A program made the position numbers and the translations under genes. The notes beneath the pieces were generated by a model. It did not search any database. It saw nothing but the letters and a program-made list of their open reading frames with translations, and had not been told where the DNA came from. A DNA stretch of 41,912 bases from Alcanivorax sp. (GTDB taxonomy: Bacteria > Pseudomonadota > Gammaproteobacteria > Pseudomonadales > Alcanivoracaceae): the NCBI RefSeq assembly GCF_002726155.1, contig NZ_PBSH01000020.1:1-41912 (forward strand). Direction: 5' to 3'. Positions 7,393 to 15,994 of the stretch are shown piece after piece; within the stretch, counting starts at the first letter, position 1, and the number at the start of each line of letters is the position of its first letter.

Positions 7393-8823
7393 ATGGAAAA
7401 TGCTGTCGCTTCGCCGGATTACAACTACAAGGTTGTTCGGCAATTCACAGTTATGTCTGTGGTTTGGGGGATCGTTGGTATGGCTGTGGGGGTCTTCATC
7501 GCCGCCCAGTTAGCCTGGCCCGCCCTGAACTTCAATATCCCCTGGTTGAGCTTCGGCCGTTTGCGGCCCCTGCACACCAACGCGGTCATTTTTGCCTTCG
7601 GCGGCTCAGCCCTCATGGGCACTTCCTACTATGTAGTCCAGCGTACCTGTAGCGCAGTGCTGGCTTTCCCCAAGCTGGCGGCCTTCAGCTTCTGGGGTTG
7701 GCAGGTAGTCATTGTTGCCGCGGCCATTACGCTCCCCATGGGTTTCACTTCCACCAAGGAATACGCCGAGCTTGAATGGCCCATCGACATCCTGATCACG
7801 CTGGTCTGGCTGGCCTATGCGGCAGTGTTTTTTGCCACCATTGCCAAACGCAAGACGTCGCACATCTACGTGGCGAACTGGTTCTACGGCGCCTTCATCA
7901 TCGCCATTGCGCTACTGCATGTGGTGAACAATCTGGCGGTGCCGATTTCCCTGATGAAATCCTACTCTGCCTATAGCGGCGCCATCGATGCCATGGTGCA
8001 GTGGTGGTACGGCCATAATGCGGTGGGCTTTTTCCTGACTGCCGGCTTCCTTGGCATGATGTACTACTACGTGCCCGTTCAGGCCCAACGGCCGGTGTAT
8101 TCCTACCGTCTTTCCATTGTGCATTTCTGGGCGTTGATTGCCGTGTACATGTGGGCTGGCCCGCACCACCTGCATTATTCTTCCCTGCCCGACTGGGCCC
8201 AGTCCCTGGGCATGGTGTTCTCCATCGTGCTGCTGGCCCCCAGCTGGGGCGGGATGATCAACGGCATGATGACCCTCTCCGGGGCCTGGCATAAGCTGCG
8301 CACCGACCCGATCATCCGCTTCATGATCGTGGCGCTGTCCTTCTACGGCATGAGCACGTTTGAAGGCCCAATGATGGCCATCAAGACCGTGAACGCCCTG
8401 AGCCACAACACCGACTGGACCATCGGCCACGTGCACGCCGGCGCCCTGGGCTGGGTCGCCATGATCACCATCGGGGCGACCTATGTAATGGTGCCTCGCC
8501 TGTTTGAGCGCAAGCAGATGTACTCCATCGGCTGGATCAACACGCACTTCTGGCTCAGCACCATCGGCACAGTTCTCTACATCGCCTCCATGTGGGTGTC
8601 CGGCATTATGCAGGGGCTCATGTGGCGCGCGGTAAACACTGACGGCACCCTCACCTACAACTTCGTGCAGGAGCTGGTCGAGCGCCACCCGTTCTACATC
8701 ATTCGCCTGCTGGGCGGGATTATTTTCCTGAGCGGCATGATCCTGATGGCCGTCAATGTCTATAAAACCGTCCGTGCCGAGCGCGACTGCCACGGTGAAG
8801 ACAACGTGCAGCAGGCTGACTGA
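7393..8823 (+). CDS. ccoN: Cytochrome c oxidase cbb3-type, subunit I
   Basis: The 476-residue catalytic subunit, with about 12 transmembrane helices. It reduces O2 to water at the haem b3-CuB centre with high oxygen affinity and pumps protons. Expected ligands are all present: H61 and H348 for haem b, H346 for haem b3, and H208, H258 and H259 for CuB. Y252 sits at the position of the tyrosine cross-linked in cbb3 oxidases. These numbers are one more than those I recall for the Pseudomonas stutzeri enzyme. ATG 7393 is chosen over an upstream in-frame start because GGAAGGA precedes it. First gene of the ccoNOQP operon, driven by the FNR box at 7320. Confidence 0.98.
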   Translation: MENAVASPDYNYKVVRQFTVMSVVWGIVGMAVGVFIAAQLAWPALNFNIPWLSFGRLRPLHTNAVIFAFGGSALMGTSYYVVQRTCSAVLAFPKLAAFSFWGWQVVIVAAAITLPMGFTSTKEYAELEWPIDILITLVWLAYAAVFFATIAKRKTSHIYVANWFYGAFIIAIALLHVVNNLAVPISLMKSYSAYSGAIDAMVQWWYGHNAVGFFLTAGFLGMMYYYVPVQAQRPVYSYRLSIVHFWALIAVYMWAGPHHLHYSSLPDWAQSLGMVFSIVLLAPSWGGMINGMMTLSGAWHKLRTDPIIRFMIVALSFYGMSTFEGPMMAIKTVNALSHNTDWTIGHVHAGALGWVAMITIGATYVMVPRLFERKQMYSIGWINTHFWLSTIGTVLYIASMWVSGIMQGLMWRAVNTDGTLTYNFVQELVERHPFYIIRLLGGIIFLSGMILMAVNVYKTVRAERDCHGEDNVQQAD

Positions 8824-8833
8824 GGAGAACGAC

Positions 8834-9469
8834 ATGTCTAACGCTCATGAAGTAGTAGAAAAGAATGTCGGCCTCATGATTGTGCTGACACTGATCGCCG
8901 TCAGCTTTGGCGGGCTCGCAGAAATCGTACCGCTGTTCTGGCAGAAGGCGACCACCGAACCACTGGAAACGCTGGAACCCTACACCGCCCTGGAAATGGA
9001 AGGCCGGGATATTTATATCCGTGAAGGCTGCCACGTCTGCCACACCCAGATGGTGCGGCCGCTGCGCGCTGAAACCGAACGCTTCGGCGCGTATTCCGTA
9101 GCCGGGGAAGATGTGTGGGAGCACCCCTTCCTCTGGGGATCAAAGCGCACCGGGCCAGACCTGGCGCGAGTGGGGCTGCGCCCGATCACTGAGCAGTGGC
9201 ACCGCGAGCACCTGCGCGATCCTCGACAGGTAGTGCCCGAGTCCAACATGCCCGCCTACCCCTGGTTACAGGAAACCCCGGTGGACTGGGATCTGACAGA
9301 ACGCAAGCTGTCCGTATTCAAGAATGCCTTTGGTGTCCCGTACACGGATGAAGGTATCGCTGAACAGATGAGCAAGGTCAACGGCGAGTGGGCCAACGCC
9401 ACCGAAGAAGACGCCCTGGTGGCCTACCTGCTGTCACTGGGACAGGAACGCAAGGAGGCTGTGCAATGA
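8834..9469 (+). CDS. ccoO: Cytochrome c oxidase cbb3-type, subunit II (monohaem cytochrome c)
   Basis: A 211-residue membrane-anchored cytochrome c. One N-terminal transmembrane helix (about residues 14-33) is followed by a periplasmic domain with one haem c site, CHVCH at 66-70. It passes electrons from CcoP to the CcoN haem b centre. The start at 8834 follows GAGGAG and gives [13 protein letters not shown], the usual beginning of this family. The intergenic gap to ccoN is ten bases and the stop overlaps the ccoQ start as ATGA, so expression is coupled. Confidence 0.98.
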   Translation: MSNAHEVVEKNVGLMIVLTLIAVSFGGLAEIVPLFWQKATTEPLETLEPYTALEMEGRDIYIREGCHVCHTQMVRPLRAETERFGAYSVAGEDVWEHPFLWGSKRTGPDLARVGLRPITEQWHREHLRDPRQVVPESNMPAYPWLQETPVDWDLTERKLSVFKNAFGVPYTDEGIAEQMSKVNGEWANATEEDALVAYLLSLGQERKEAVQ

Positions 9470-9633
9470 GCTATCACGCCCTGTTTACCCTGGTGTTCTT
9501 CCTGGCCTTTGTCGCCATGGCGGCGTGGGTGTATCGCCCCAGTCGCAAAAAAGATTACGAAAAACTCGGCTATATCGCGTTGGAAGCGGACGAGCGGACA
9601 GCCGGGAACCTTGATAAGGGGGACGAGCAATGA
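9466..9633 (+). CDS. ccoQ: Cytochrome c oxidase cbb3-type, subunit IV
   Basis: 55 residues, one transmembrane helix (about residues 4-22), then a short charged cytoplasmic tail with the basic segment [10 protein letters not shown]. CcoQ has no cofactor and is thought to stabilise the complex or the CcoP-CcoNO contact. It overlaps both neighbours by four bases (ATGA at each end), which fixes its limits. The longer upstream frame inside ccoO is not used. Confidence 0.95.
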   Translation: MSYHALFTLVFFLAFVAMAAWVYRPSRKKDYEKLGYIALEADERTAGNLDKGDEQ

Positions 9634-10547
9634 GTGACTTCTGGAGTTGGTTCATTATCGTCATCGTCGTTATCAACCTGCTGGGTTGCGGCGGCCTGCT
9701 GCTGTGGAATAACCAGATTTCTGCGGAGGAAGCCGCCAAGGAAACCACGGGCCACAGCTTCGACGGCATTCAAGAGCGCAATGCCCCTCTGCCCCGTTGG
9801 TGGCTGTTCCTGTTTATCGGCACGCTGATTTTCTCTGCGGTATATCTGGTGCTGTACCCGGGCTTCGGGAAGTTCGACGGAGTGCTGGGCTGGACCAGCG
9901 ATAACCAGTACCAGAAAGAAGTAGCCGTGATGGAAAAAAGCACCGGCCCGCTGTTCGAGCAATATGGGCAGGTGGCCATCGAGGAGCTGGTGGAATACCC
10001 GGAAGCGTTGGCTGTAGGCGGTCGCCTGTTCGCGAACAACTGTGCCATTTGTCATGGCTCCGATGCCCGTGGCGCCAAAGGCTACCCCAATCTGGCCGAT
10101 GACGACTGGCTGTACGGTGGCGAGCCGGACCAGATTGTTACCAGCATAACCAAAGGGCGCAAGGCAGCCATGCCGCCCATGGCCGCCGCCATCGGCAACA
10201 CCGACGAAGCTGTACGTGACATGGCGCTGTATGTGCAAAGCCTGAGCCGTCCGGACCTGGCCAAGGACAGCCAGAAAGCGGCAGCGATTGAGCGCGCCAA
10301 ACCCAAGTTCGCCATGTGCGCCGCCTGTCATGGGCAGGATGCCAAGGGCAATATCATGATGGGCGCGCCCAATCTCACCGATACCACCTGGCTGTACGGT
10401 CCGCGAGTGGAGGATATCGAATACACCATTCGTCATGGCCGCTCAGGGCACATGCCACCCCATGAAAGCCTGCTCAGCAAAGAGCGCATTCATGTGATCG
10501 CGGCCTACGTGTACAGCCTGTCTCAGGGCGCCAACTCCGCAGAATAA
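9630..10547 (+). CDS. ccoP: Cytochrome c oxidase cbb3-type, subunit III (dihaem cytochrome c)
   Basis: 305 residues. Two transmembrane helices lie near residues 5-26 and 55-77, as in the Pseudomonas-type CcoP. Two periplasmic cytochrome c domains follow, with haem sites CAICH at 138-142 and CAACH at 230-234. It accepts electrons from the bc1 complex or soluble cytochrome c and hands them to CcoO. Its start overlaps the ccoQ stop as ATGA. It is the last structural subunit, and 100 bases separate it from the assembly genes. Confidence 0.98.
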   Translation: MSDFWSWFIIVIVVINLLGCGGLLLWNNQISAEEAAKETTGHSFDGIQERNAPLPRWWLFLFIGTLIFSAVYLVLYPGFGKFDGVLGWTSDNQYQKEVAVMEKSTGPLFEQYGQVAIEELVEYPEALAVGGRLFANNCAICHGSDARGAKGYPNLADDDWLYGGEPDQIVTSITKGRKAAMPPMAAAIGNTDEAVRDMALYVQSLSRPDLAKDSQKAAAIERAKPKFAMCAACHGQDAKGNIMMGAPNLTDTTWLYGPRVEDIEYTIRHGRSGHMPPHESLLSKERIHVIAAYVYSLSQGANSAE

Positions 10548-10583
10548 TCTGCGGATCGGTTAACGCACGCCAGGCAAAGCGCC

Positions 10584-10617
10584 CCACCTACCCTCACAAC
10601 ACGTGAACGGCAGGTGG
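10584..10617 (+). repeat. Stem between ccoP and ccoG
   Basis: CCACCT (10584-10589) and AGGTGG (10612-10617) can pair, with a CAC/GTG pairing inside the loop. No T-run follows. A stem between structural and assembly genes could limit or stabilise one half of a shared transcript. The structure is short, so this is weak. Confidence 0.35.
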
Positions 10618-10647
10618 TGGCGGAATGGGTGTTAGCGGAGAGTAGTC

Positions 10648-12063
10648 ATGTCGGACCCCAAGCGCATCAAGGTGACGGATGCCACCGATGGCGGCAGCGT
10701 AAGCCTGTACAGCAAGCGTGAGCGCATTCAGGTCAAATCCGTTTCCGGGCGGTTCCAGTTTATCCGCGACGTTACCATCCTGGGGACCATGGGTCTTTAC
10801 ATGATCCTGCCTTGGGTGCGCTGGGACGGTCAGCAAGCTGTGTTGTTTGATTTGCCGGGGCGCCAGTTCCGCATTTTTGGCGCCAGCTTCTGGCCGCAGG
10901 ATTTTCTGTTGCTGTCGTGGGTTCTGATTCTGGCGGCGTTTGCCCTGTTTTTTGTCACTGTACTGGCGGGCCGCGTCTATTGTGGTTACGTCTGCCCGCA
11001 GACCACCTGGACCCGTTTCTTCCAATGGATCGAATTCTGGTGTGAAGGTGATCGCCACAGCCGCATCAAAATGGACAAGGCGCCCTGGACGGCCACCAAG
11101 ATCATGCGCCGTGGCAGCAAACATGTGCTCTGGCTTTTCCTGGCCTTGCTCACCGGCATCACCTTTGTGGGCTATTTTTCGCCCATTACCGATTTAACCA
11201 CCCGCCTGCTCACTTTTAGCTGGGGAGGCTGGGAGTGGTTCTGGGTTGGCTTTTTCACGGTGGCCACCTACGGTAACGCCGGGTTTATGCGTGAGCAGGT
11301 CTGCCTGTACATGTGCCCCTATGCGCGCTTTCAAAGTGTCATGTTCGACCGCGACACCCTGATCGTCTCCTACGATGAAAAACGCGGCGAACCCCGCGGG
11401 CGCGGCGCCAAGAAACGCCAACAAGATCAAGGCAGTGTCGTGGAGAAAGGTGACTGTATCGACTGCGGCATGTGCGTTCAGGTCTGCCCCACCGGCATCG
11501 ACATCCGTGATGGGCTGCAGTATGAGTGCATTACCTGTGCGGCCTGCGTGGATGCCTGTGACGATGTCATGGACCACATCGGCAAGCCGCCAGGACTGAT
11601 CCGCTACACCACCGAGAACGCACTGGATGGTTTGAAGTCGCGAATCCTGCGCCCCCGCTTAATCGGCTATGGCGCCATCCTGATTATCCTGGGCGGCGTT
11701 TTCATGGGTACGCTGTATACCCGTGTTCCCTTGCAGGTTGATGTGATCCGTGACCGAAACCAGCTGTATCGCACCGCCAGCAGTGGCGAGGTGGAAAACA
11801 TCTATCGACTGGAAATTCAGAACAAGAGCCAAAGCACCCACCGTTACGAGCTCACCATGAAAGGCCCGGAGGGCCTGAGCATGAAGAACCGGACGGAATT
11901 CACCCTCGAAGGCGGCAGTAAATTGTCTCTGCCGGTGACCGTTAGCTACGACCCGTATGAAGTGGAAATGGCATCCGCCCCGATCTGGTTTACGGTAACG
12001 GCTCTGGACGACCCTGACCTGGAGAAACGTCATGAATCCCGATTCATTGCCCCAGGGCGATGA
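10648..12063 (+). CDS. ccoG: Cytochrome c oxidase accessory protein, polyferredoxin-like
   Basis: A 471-residue FixG/RdxA-type protein. Transmembrane segments lie near residues 40-60, 90-110, 155-175 and 195-215, with a last one near 340-358. Cysteine pairs sit in CGYVCPQTTW and CLYMCPYARF. Two [4Fe-4S] ferredoxin motifs follow, starting at C270 (CIDCGMCVQVCP) and C294 (CITCAACVDAC). A C-terminal immunoglobulin-like FixG domain covers about 360-471. The family is linked to copper reduction for CuB insertion into cbb3 oxidase. Its end overlaps the ccoH start by 32 bases. Confidence 0.96.
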   Translation: MSDPKRIKVTDATDGGSVSLYSKRERIQVKSVSGRFQFIRDVTILGTMGLYMILPWVRWDGQQAVLFDLPGRQFRIFGASFWPQDFLLLSWVLILAAFALFFVTVLAGRVYCGYVCPQTTWTRFFQWIEFWCEGDRHSRIKMDKAPWTATKIMRRGSKHVLWLFLALLTGITFVGYFSPITDLTTRLLTFSWGGWEWFWVGFFTVATYGNAGFMREQVCLYMCPYARFQSVMFDRDTLIVSYDEKRGEPRGRGAKKRQQDQGSVVEKGDCIDCGMCVQVCPTGIDIRDGLQYECITCAACVDACDDVMDHIGKPPGLIRYTTENALDGLKSRILRPRLIGYGAILIILGGVFMGTLYTRVPLQVDVIRDRNQLYRTASSGEVENIYRLEIQNKSQSTHRYELTMKGPEGLSMKNRTEFTLEGGSKLSLPVTVSYDPYEVEMASAPIWFTVTALDDPDLEKRHESRFIAPGR

Positions 12064-12550
12064 GCTCCCCTGGTACCGCTATCCCTTTCTTTGGCTGGCG
12101 ATACTGCTGCCCGCCACCTCGGTGGTTGGCGGCCTGACGCTGCTGTATATCGCCATCGTTAATGCCGATACGCCGGTGGTGGATGAATGGTACAAGGAGG
12201 GACGTTCCATCAATCGCTCTGTGGAGCAGGAGCGTCTTGCGGCACGCCTGGGTATTCGCCTTGAACTTGCCCAGGTGGGGGCTGGCATTCAGGCGCGCCT
12301 TAGCAGCGAGGCGGGCATTCCCATGCCCGACACCCTGAGTGTATCCCTGCGCCACCCGACTCTCCCGGAGCGGGATGTCACCCTGACTCTGGAACATATC
12401 GAAGGCGCCCTGTACCGCAGCGACGGCACCCTCCCTCACGACGGTCGCCGCGCCGCTACGGTGACCGCCTCTGGCGATCACTGGCGTTTGTATCAGACTG
12501 TCATCACGCAAGGCGATAACCTGACATTAGGGAAAACCGCCACACCATGA
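12032..12550 (+). CDS. ccoH: cbb3 oxidase assembly protein, FixH family
   Basis: A 172-residue FixH-type protein. One N-terminal transmembrane helix (about residues 18-42) is followed by a periplasmic beta-rich domain. The pattern VVDEWYKEGRSINRSVEQ just after the helix is typical of FixH. CcoH associates with the oxidase during assembly and is needed for stable CcoN. It overlaps ccoG by 32 bases and ccoI by four (ATGA), so the four assembly genes are one translational unit. Confidence 0.93.
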   Translation: MNPDSLPQGDELPWYRYPFLWLAILLPATSVVGGLTLLYIAIVNADTPVVDEWYKEGRSINRSVEQERLAARLGIRLELAQVGAGIQARLSSEAGIPMPDTLSVSLRHPTLPERDVTLTLEHIEGALYRSDGTLPHDGRRAATVTASGDHWRLYQTVITQGDNLTLGKTATP

Positions 12551-14925
12551 CCTCAGCCTGCTGGCACTGCAGCAACCCGGCCCCGGCCGGCACCTTTTCA
12601 GCGCAAACGCCTGATGGCCCCCGCGACGCTTGCTGCCCGGGGTGCGCCGCAGCCATAGAAACCATTTATGGCTTGGGCCTGGATGATTACTACCTGATGC
12701 GCCAGGATGCGGCACCACAGCCGGACGATCAGCGCCGGGCGTTGGATTGCGCACTTTTTGCGGTGCCAGAACTGATCGCTCCCCACCTCGCCAGTATCCC
12801 CGACGGCCAACGTCTGAAACTGCAGCTGGGCGGCCTTACCTGTGCCGCCTGTAGCTGGCTGATCGAGAAAACGGTTAGCCAGCAACCCGGCGTGCTACGC
12901 ACTAGCGTCAATCTGGCCAGCATGACACTGAGTGTGGACTACCATGAGCAAGCGGACGCCAAGCTGACTGCTCAACGGATTCAGGCACTGGGCTATACGG
13001 TAACTCTGCCCGGCGACCCCCGTGCCCAGGTCGCCGAACAGCGTGCGCACAAGCGATTGCTGGGCCGGCTGGCATTGGCAGGGCTGGGCGCCATGCAGGC
13101 AATGATGTATTCCACCGCCCTGTATATCGGGGTATTCGACGGCAAGGACGCGCTTTACGAATGGGTGTTCCGGCTCGCCAGTTTTGTCGTTGCCACGCCG
13201 GTGGTGTTTTATTCCGGGTGGCCGTTTTTCCTGGGGGCCTGGCGTGGCCTCAGGCAAGCGCGCCTGACCATGGATGCGCCCATTGCACTGGCATTGCTGC
13301 TGGCCTGGGCTGGCAGCCTGGTCATGATGGCAACCGGCGGCAAACACGTGTATTTCGATTCCGCCGCCATGTTCGTGTTCTTCTTGCTGGCCAGTCGCTG
13401 GCTGGAGCAACGCCAGCGCATGACAATCCAGCAGGCCTACCGTCGAGTCAGCGACACCCTGCCCCAGGCCGTTCGCCGCCTTGATGGGCAGCAGACTTCG
13501 CACTGGATCAGCGCCCGCCAAGTGGCCAAGGGCGATCGTTTGCAACTGATCCAGGGCGACATTGTCCCGGTAGATGGCAGGCTCACCGAGGGGCGTGGCG
13601 CTTTCGATGAATCCGCTCTCAATGGCGAGCCTTTACCGATAAATCGTGTCGTCAACGATCCTGTGCATGCCGGCAGTCGCCTGGTGGAAGGCAATGTTGT
13701 TGTCGAGGCATCCGGATCCGCGTCCTCCAGCCTGGTCGCAAAAATTGCTGAGCAGGTGGAGCACGCCCAACATGAGCGTGTGGAAGTAGTCAGGGACTGG
13801 CAACGCATTGCGCCACTGTTTACCGGTGGCATTCTGTTGCTGGCCGGGATGACCTTTGTCTGGCACTGGTCCGCGGGGGCGGCGCTGGCGTTTGAGCATA
13901 CTCTGGCCGTATTGGTGGTGACCTGCCCCTGTGCGCTCGCCCTTGCCGTTCCTCTTACACTCTCATCAACACTGGGCACAGCCTTGCGCGAAGGCATACT
14001 GGTGGCATCACCCCGGCAACTTCTGCGCATTACTGCCGTAAAAGGTGCGTTATTTGATAAAACAGGCACTCTTACCACTGGCCAGTTTCGCATCGTCGAT
14101 AGCAGGACCGTTAACCACCGCGGCTCACCTCCTGTCCCGGAAGACGGCCTTCTCGCCATTGCCGCCGCACTGGAGTGGAACAACCCGCACCCCTTGGCCA
14201 AGCCATTCCAGCAATATGCTCGCCACCCCGCTCTTTCATCACTGCAAGCGGACCATACGGGTGTCACAGGAACACTGCATGGCAACACCTGGCGCATGAC
14301 TGGCGCGCCTGAAATGGCACGGCCCGGCACAACCTGTCTGCAGTTGCTTTGCGATAATGAAGTACGGCTTTACACATGGCTGCAGGATCCAGTGCGCGCA
14401 GAAGCCAATGCCGTCGTGAAAGACCTGGCTTCTCTGGGCATCGTTTCGCGGCTGGCCAGTGGCGATAACGCCCAGGCCGTGGACACTGTCGCTGACAAGC
14501 TTGAAATTCGCGAGCGTCGGGCCCAGCAGCGCCCCGCTGATAAAGCCGCCTGGCTGACGCAACTGGAAAGCACTGCGCCGCAAATGATGGTCGGTGACGG
14601 CATCAATGATGCCCAGGCCATGGTCGCCGCATCGGTCTCCGTCGCGACGGGTAATGCGACCAGTCTGGCTCAGCGAGCTGCAGGGTTGTTTTTGCTGCAT
14701 GACTCCCTCAGCGCTGTCCCTGCCCTGCCCCGCCTTTCACGGCTTTGCCAGCGCACTATTCGCCAGAACCTGGCCTGGGCATTGCTTTACAATGTTCTTG
14801 CTGTCCCGTTTGCGGTCAGTGGTTTGCTGCCGCCCTGGGCGGCAGCGCTGGGCATGTCTGCCAGTTCGCTTCTCGTCACATTCAACGCCACCCGGGTGAC
14901 TCGATGGAAATTGTCTTCCTGCTGA
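12547..14925 (+). CDS. ccoI: Copper-exporting P-type ATPase for cbb3 oxidase assembly
   Basis: A 792-residue P1B-type ATPase (FixI/CopA2 group). It delivers Cu(I) towards the periplasm for the oxidase CuB site. A cysteine-rich N-terminal segment (CWHCS and CCPGC) precedes a heavy-metal-associated domain with the metal site C99-A-A-C102. Further on are the transmembrane copper motif C460-P-C462, the phosphorylation site D504 in DKTGT, and the hinge motif GDGIND with D684. The start overlaps ccoH as ATGA and the end overlaps ccoS by 22 bases. No essential motif is missing. Confidence 0.97.
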   Translation: MTSACWHCSNPAPAGTFSAQTPDGPRDACCPGCAAAIETIYGLGLDDYYLMRQDAAPQPDDQRRALDCALFAVPELIAPHLASIPDGQRLKLQLGGLTCAACSWLIEKTVSQQPGVLRTSVNLASMTLSVDYHEQADAKLTAQRIQALGYTVTLPGDPRAQVAEQRAHKRLLGRLALAGLGAMQAMMYSTALYIGVFDGKDALYEWVFRLASFVVATPVVFYSGWPFFLGAWRGLRQARLTMDAPIALALLLAWAGSLVMMATGGKHVYFDSAAMFVFFLLASRWLEQRQRMTIQQAYRRVSDTLPQAVRRLDGQQTSHWISARQVAKGDRLQLIQGDIVPVDGRLTEGRGAFDESALNGEPLPINRVVNDPVHAGSRLVEGNVVVEASGSASSSLVAKIAEQVEHAQHERVEVVRDWQRIAPLFTGGILLLAGMTFVWHWSAGAALAFEHTLAVLVVTCPCALALAVPLTLSSTLGTALREGILVASPRQLLRITAVKGALFDKTGTLTTGQFRIVDSRTVNHRGSPPVPEDGLLAIAAALEWNNPHPLAKPFQQYARHPALSSLQADHTGVTGTLHGNTWRMTGAPEMARPGTTCLQLLCDNEVRLYTWLQDPVRAEANAVVKDLASLGIVSRLASGDNAQAVDTVADKLEIRERRAQQRPADKAAWLTQLESTAPQMMVGDGINDAQAMVAASVSVATGNATSLAQRAAGLFLLHDSLSAVPALPRLSRLCQRTIRQNLAWALLYNVLAVPFAVSGLLPPWAAALGMSASSLLVTFNATRVTRWKLSSC

Positions 14926-15146
14926 TTCCGCTAGCCCTGCTGTTTTTGGGTGGTGCCATCGCGGCCCTGTTCTGGGCACTGCGTAAGAATCAATTTGATG
15001 ATCTGGATAACGCGGCCTGGCGAGTGGTGTTCGAAGATCGGGAACAGCGCAAGAAAAGCCGCACCATAAACGGCGCAAAGCAGGAAAAAGCTGACGCCCC
15101 GGTGGATGGCCAGAAACCGCAAGAGAGCCCGCACGATGACCTTTGA
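14904..15146 (+). CDS. ccoS: cbb3-type oxidase assembly protein CcoS
   Basis: 80 residues. One N-terminal transmembrane helix (about residues 3-25) is followed by the family signature FWALRKNQFDDLDNAAWRVV, then a charged and probably disordered tail. CcoS is required for cofactor insertion into the cbb3 oxidase. ATG 14904 lies inside the end of ccoI, and an upstream in-frame extension lacks family character. The tail overlaps the next gene by 11 bases. Confidence 0.94.
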   Translation: MEIVFLLIPLALLFLGGAIAALFWALRKNQFDDLDNAAWRVVFEDREQRKKSRTINGAKQEKADAPVDGQKPQESPHDDL

Positions 15147-15921
15147 TTCCCTGGGGCCCTTGATTGCCAGTGCCGCCCTGATTGCCAGCGCAGGCTCCGT
15201 GCATTGCATTGGTATGTGTGGCGGCATCAGCAGCGCACTGACCTTTTCCATCCAGGAATCACGCCGCCAGGGGGTGGCATTGTGGGGATGGCAATTACTG
15301 TTCGGGCTGGGGCGAGTGGGGACCTATTGCGCCCTTGGCGCATTAGCTGGCGCACTGGGCGGGTTGTTTCTGGAGCAACTCCCCGGCCCCACCATGGCCG
15401 TGGGACTGGCTTTATCAGGCACGCTAATGTTGCTGCTCAGCCTTTATCTGCTGGGCCAGGGTGCCTTACTGCAAAAAATCGAAAAAATAGGCCAACGATT
15501 GTGGCGAGCGCTGCAACCGATGACTCGCAAGCTGATGCCCGTCGATCATCCGGCTAAAGCCCTGGCGTTAGGCGCACTGTGGGGATTCCTACCTTGCGGC
15601 CTGATCTATACGGCCCTCGCATTAGCTGCCACCGCCGGGTCGGCATTTGCCGGCGCGCTAGTCATGCTTTGTTTTGGGCTTGTTACGGTGCTTCCAGTGG
15701 CAACAACCGGGGTGCTGGCCTCCCAGCTACAACGTTTTCGCCGCGGCGCCTGGCCAACCCTGGCAAGCCTTCTCACTGCCTGCCTTGCGCTAGTGTTTTT
15801 TTGGCAGGCCTGGAGCATGACGCAGCACAACCATGGCTCACATAGCATGCCAGCGGCCACCACGGCCCCACTGAATGACTCACGAACGCATCAGCCGCAT
15901 GAGCATCACGCCCACCCTTGA
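15136..15921 (+). CDS. TauE/SafE-like integral membrane protein of the cbb3 locus
   Basis: About 261 residues with six or seven transmembrane helices. The first helix carries the signature GSVHCIGMCGGI (about residues 20-31), typical of the sulfite exporter TauE/SafE-like, DsbD-like group found next to ccoS in Pseudomonas. A second cysteine motif lies in GFLPCGLIYTALA. The paired cysteines suggest metal or thiol handling, perhaps copper transport for oxidase assembly, but the function is not established. The tail is histidine-rich (HEHHAHP), consistent with metal binding. ATG 15136 is preferred because it starts at the first helix; an in-frame start at 15106 would add ten basic residues. The stop codon is embedded in the FNR box of hemN. 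Confidence 0.85.
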   Translation: MTFDSLGPLIASAALIASAGSVHCIGMCGGISSALTFSIQESRRQGVALWGWQLLFGLGRVGTYCALGALAGALGGLFLEQLPGPTMAVGLALSGTLMLLLSLYLLGQGALLQKIEKIGQRLWRALQPMTRKLMPVDHPAKALALGALWGFLPCGLIYTALALAATAGSAFAGALVMLCFGLVTVLPVATTGVLASQLQRFRRGAWPTLASLLTACLALVFFWQAWSMTQHNHGSHSMPAATTAPLNDSRTHQPHEHHAHP

Positions 15922-15931
15922 TCTGGATCAA
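15918..15931 (+). promoter_or_regulatory. FNR/Anr box of the hemN promoter
   Basis: TTGATCTGGATCAA is a perfect TTGAT-N4-ATCAA site centred at 15924.5. A -10 element GATAAT at 15953-15958 predicts a start near 15965-15966, so the box sits at about -41, the class II position. It overlaps the stop codon of the preceding gene (TGA at 15919-15921). hemN therefore has its own oxygen-controlled promoter even though the genes are nearly contiguous. Confidence 0.88.
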
Positions 15932-15994
15932 ATCACGTCCTGCGGGCAGGGGGATAATCAGCAACATGTTGGTGTGCGGCCGCAGGAGGCGTCC

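Noticed and set aside
7912..8835. 307-codon minus-strand frame opposite ccoN
   Set aside because: Rich in H, G, D and V as expected of a shadow frame; ccoN on the other strand has every catalytic residue.
12895..14330. Long overlapping minus-strand frames opposite ccoI
   Set aside because: No motif, no start signal and strong evidence for ccoI on the plus strand.
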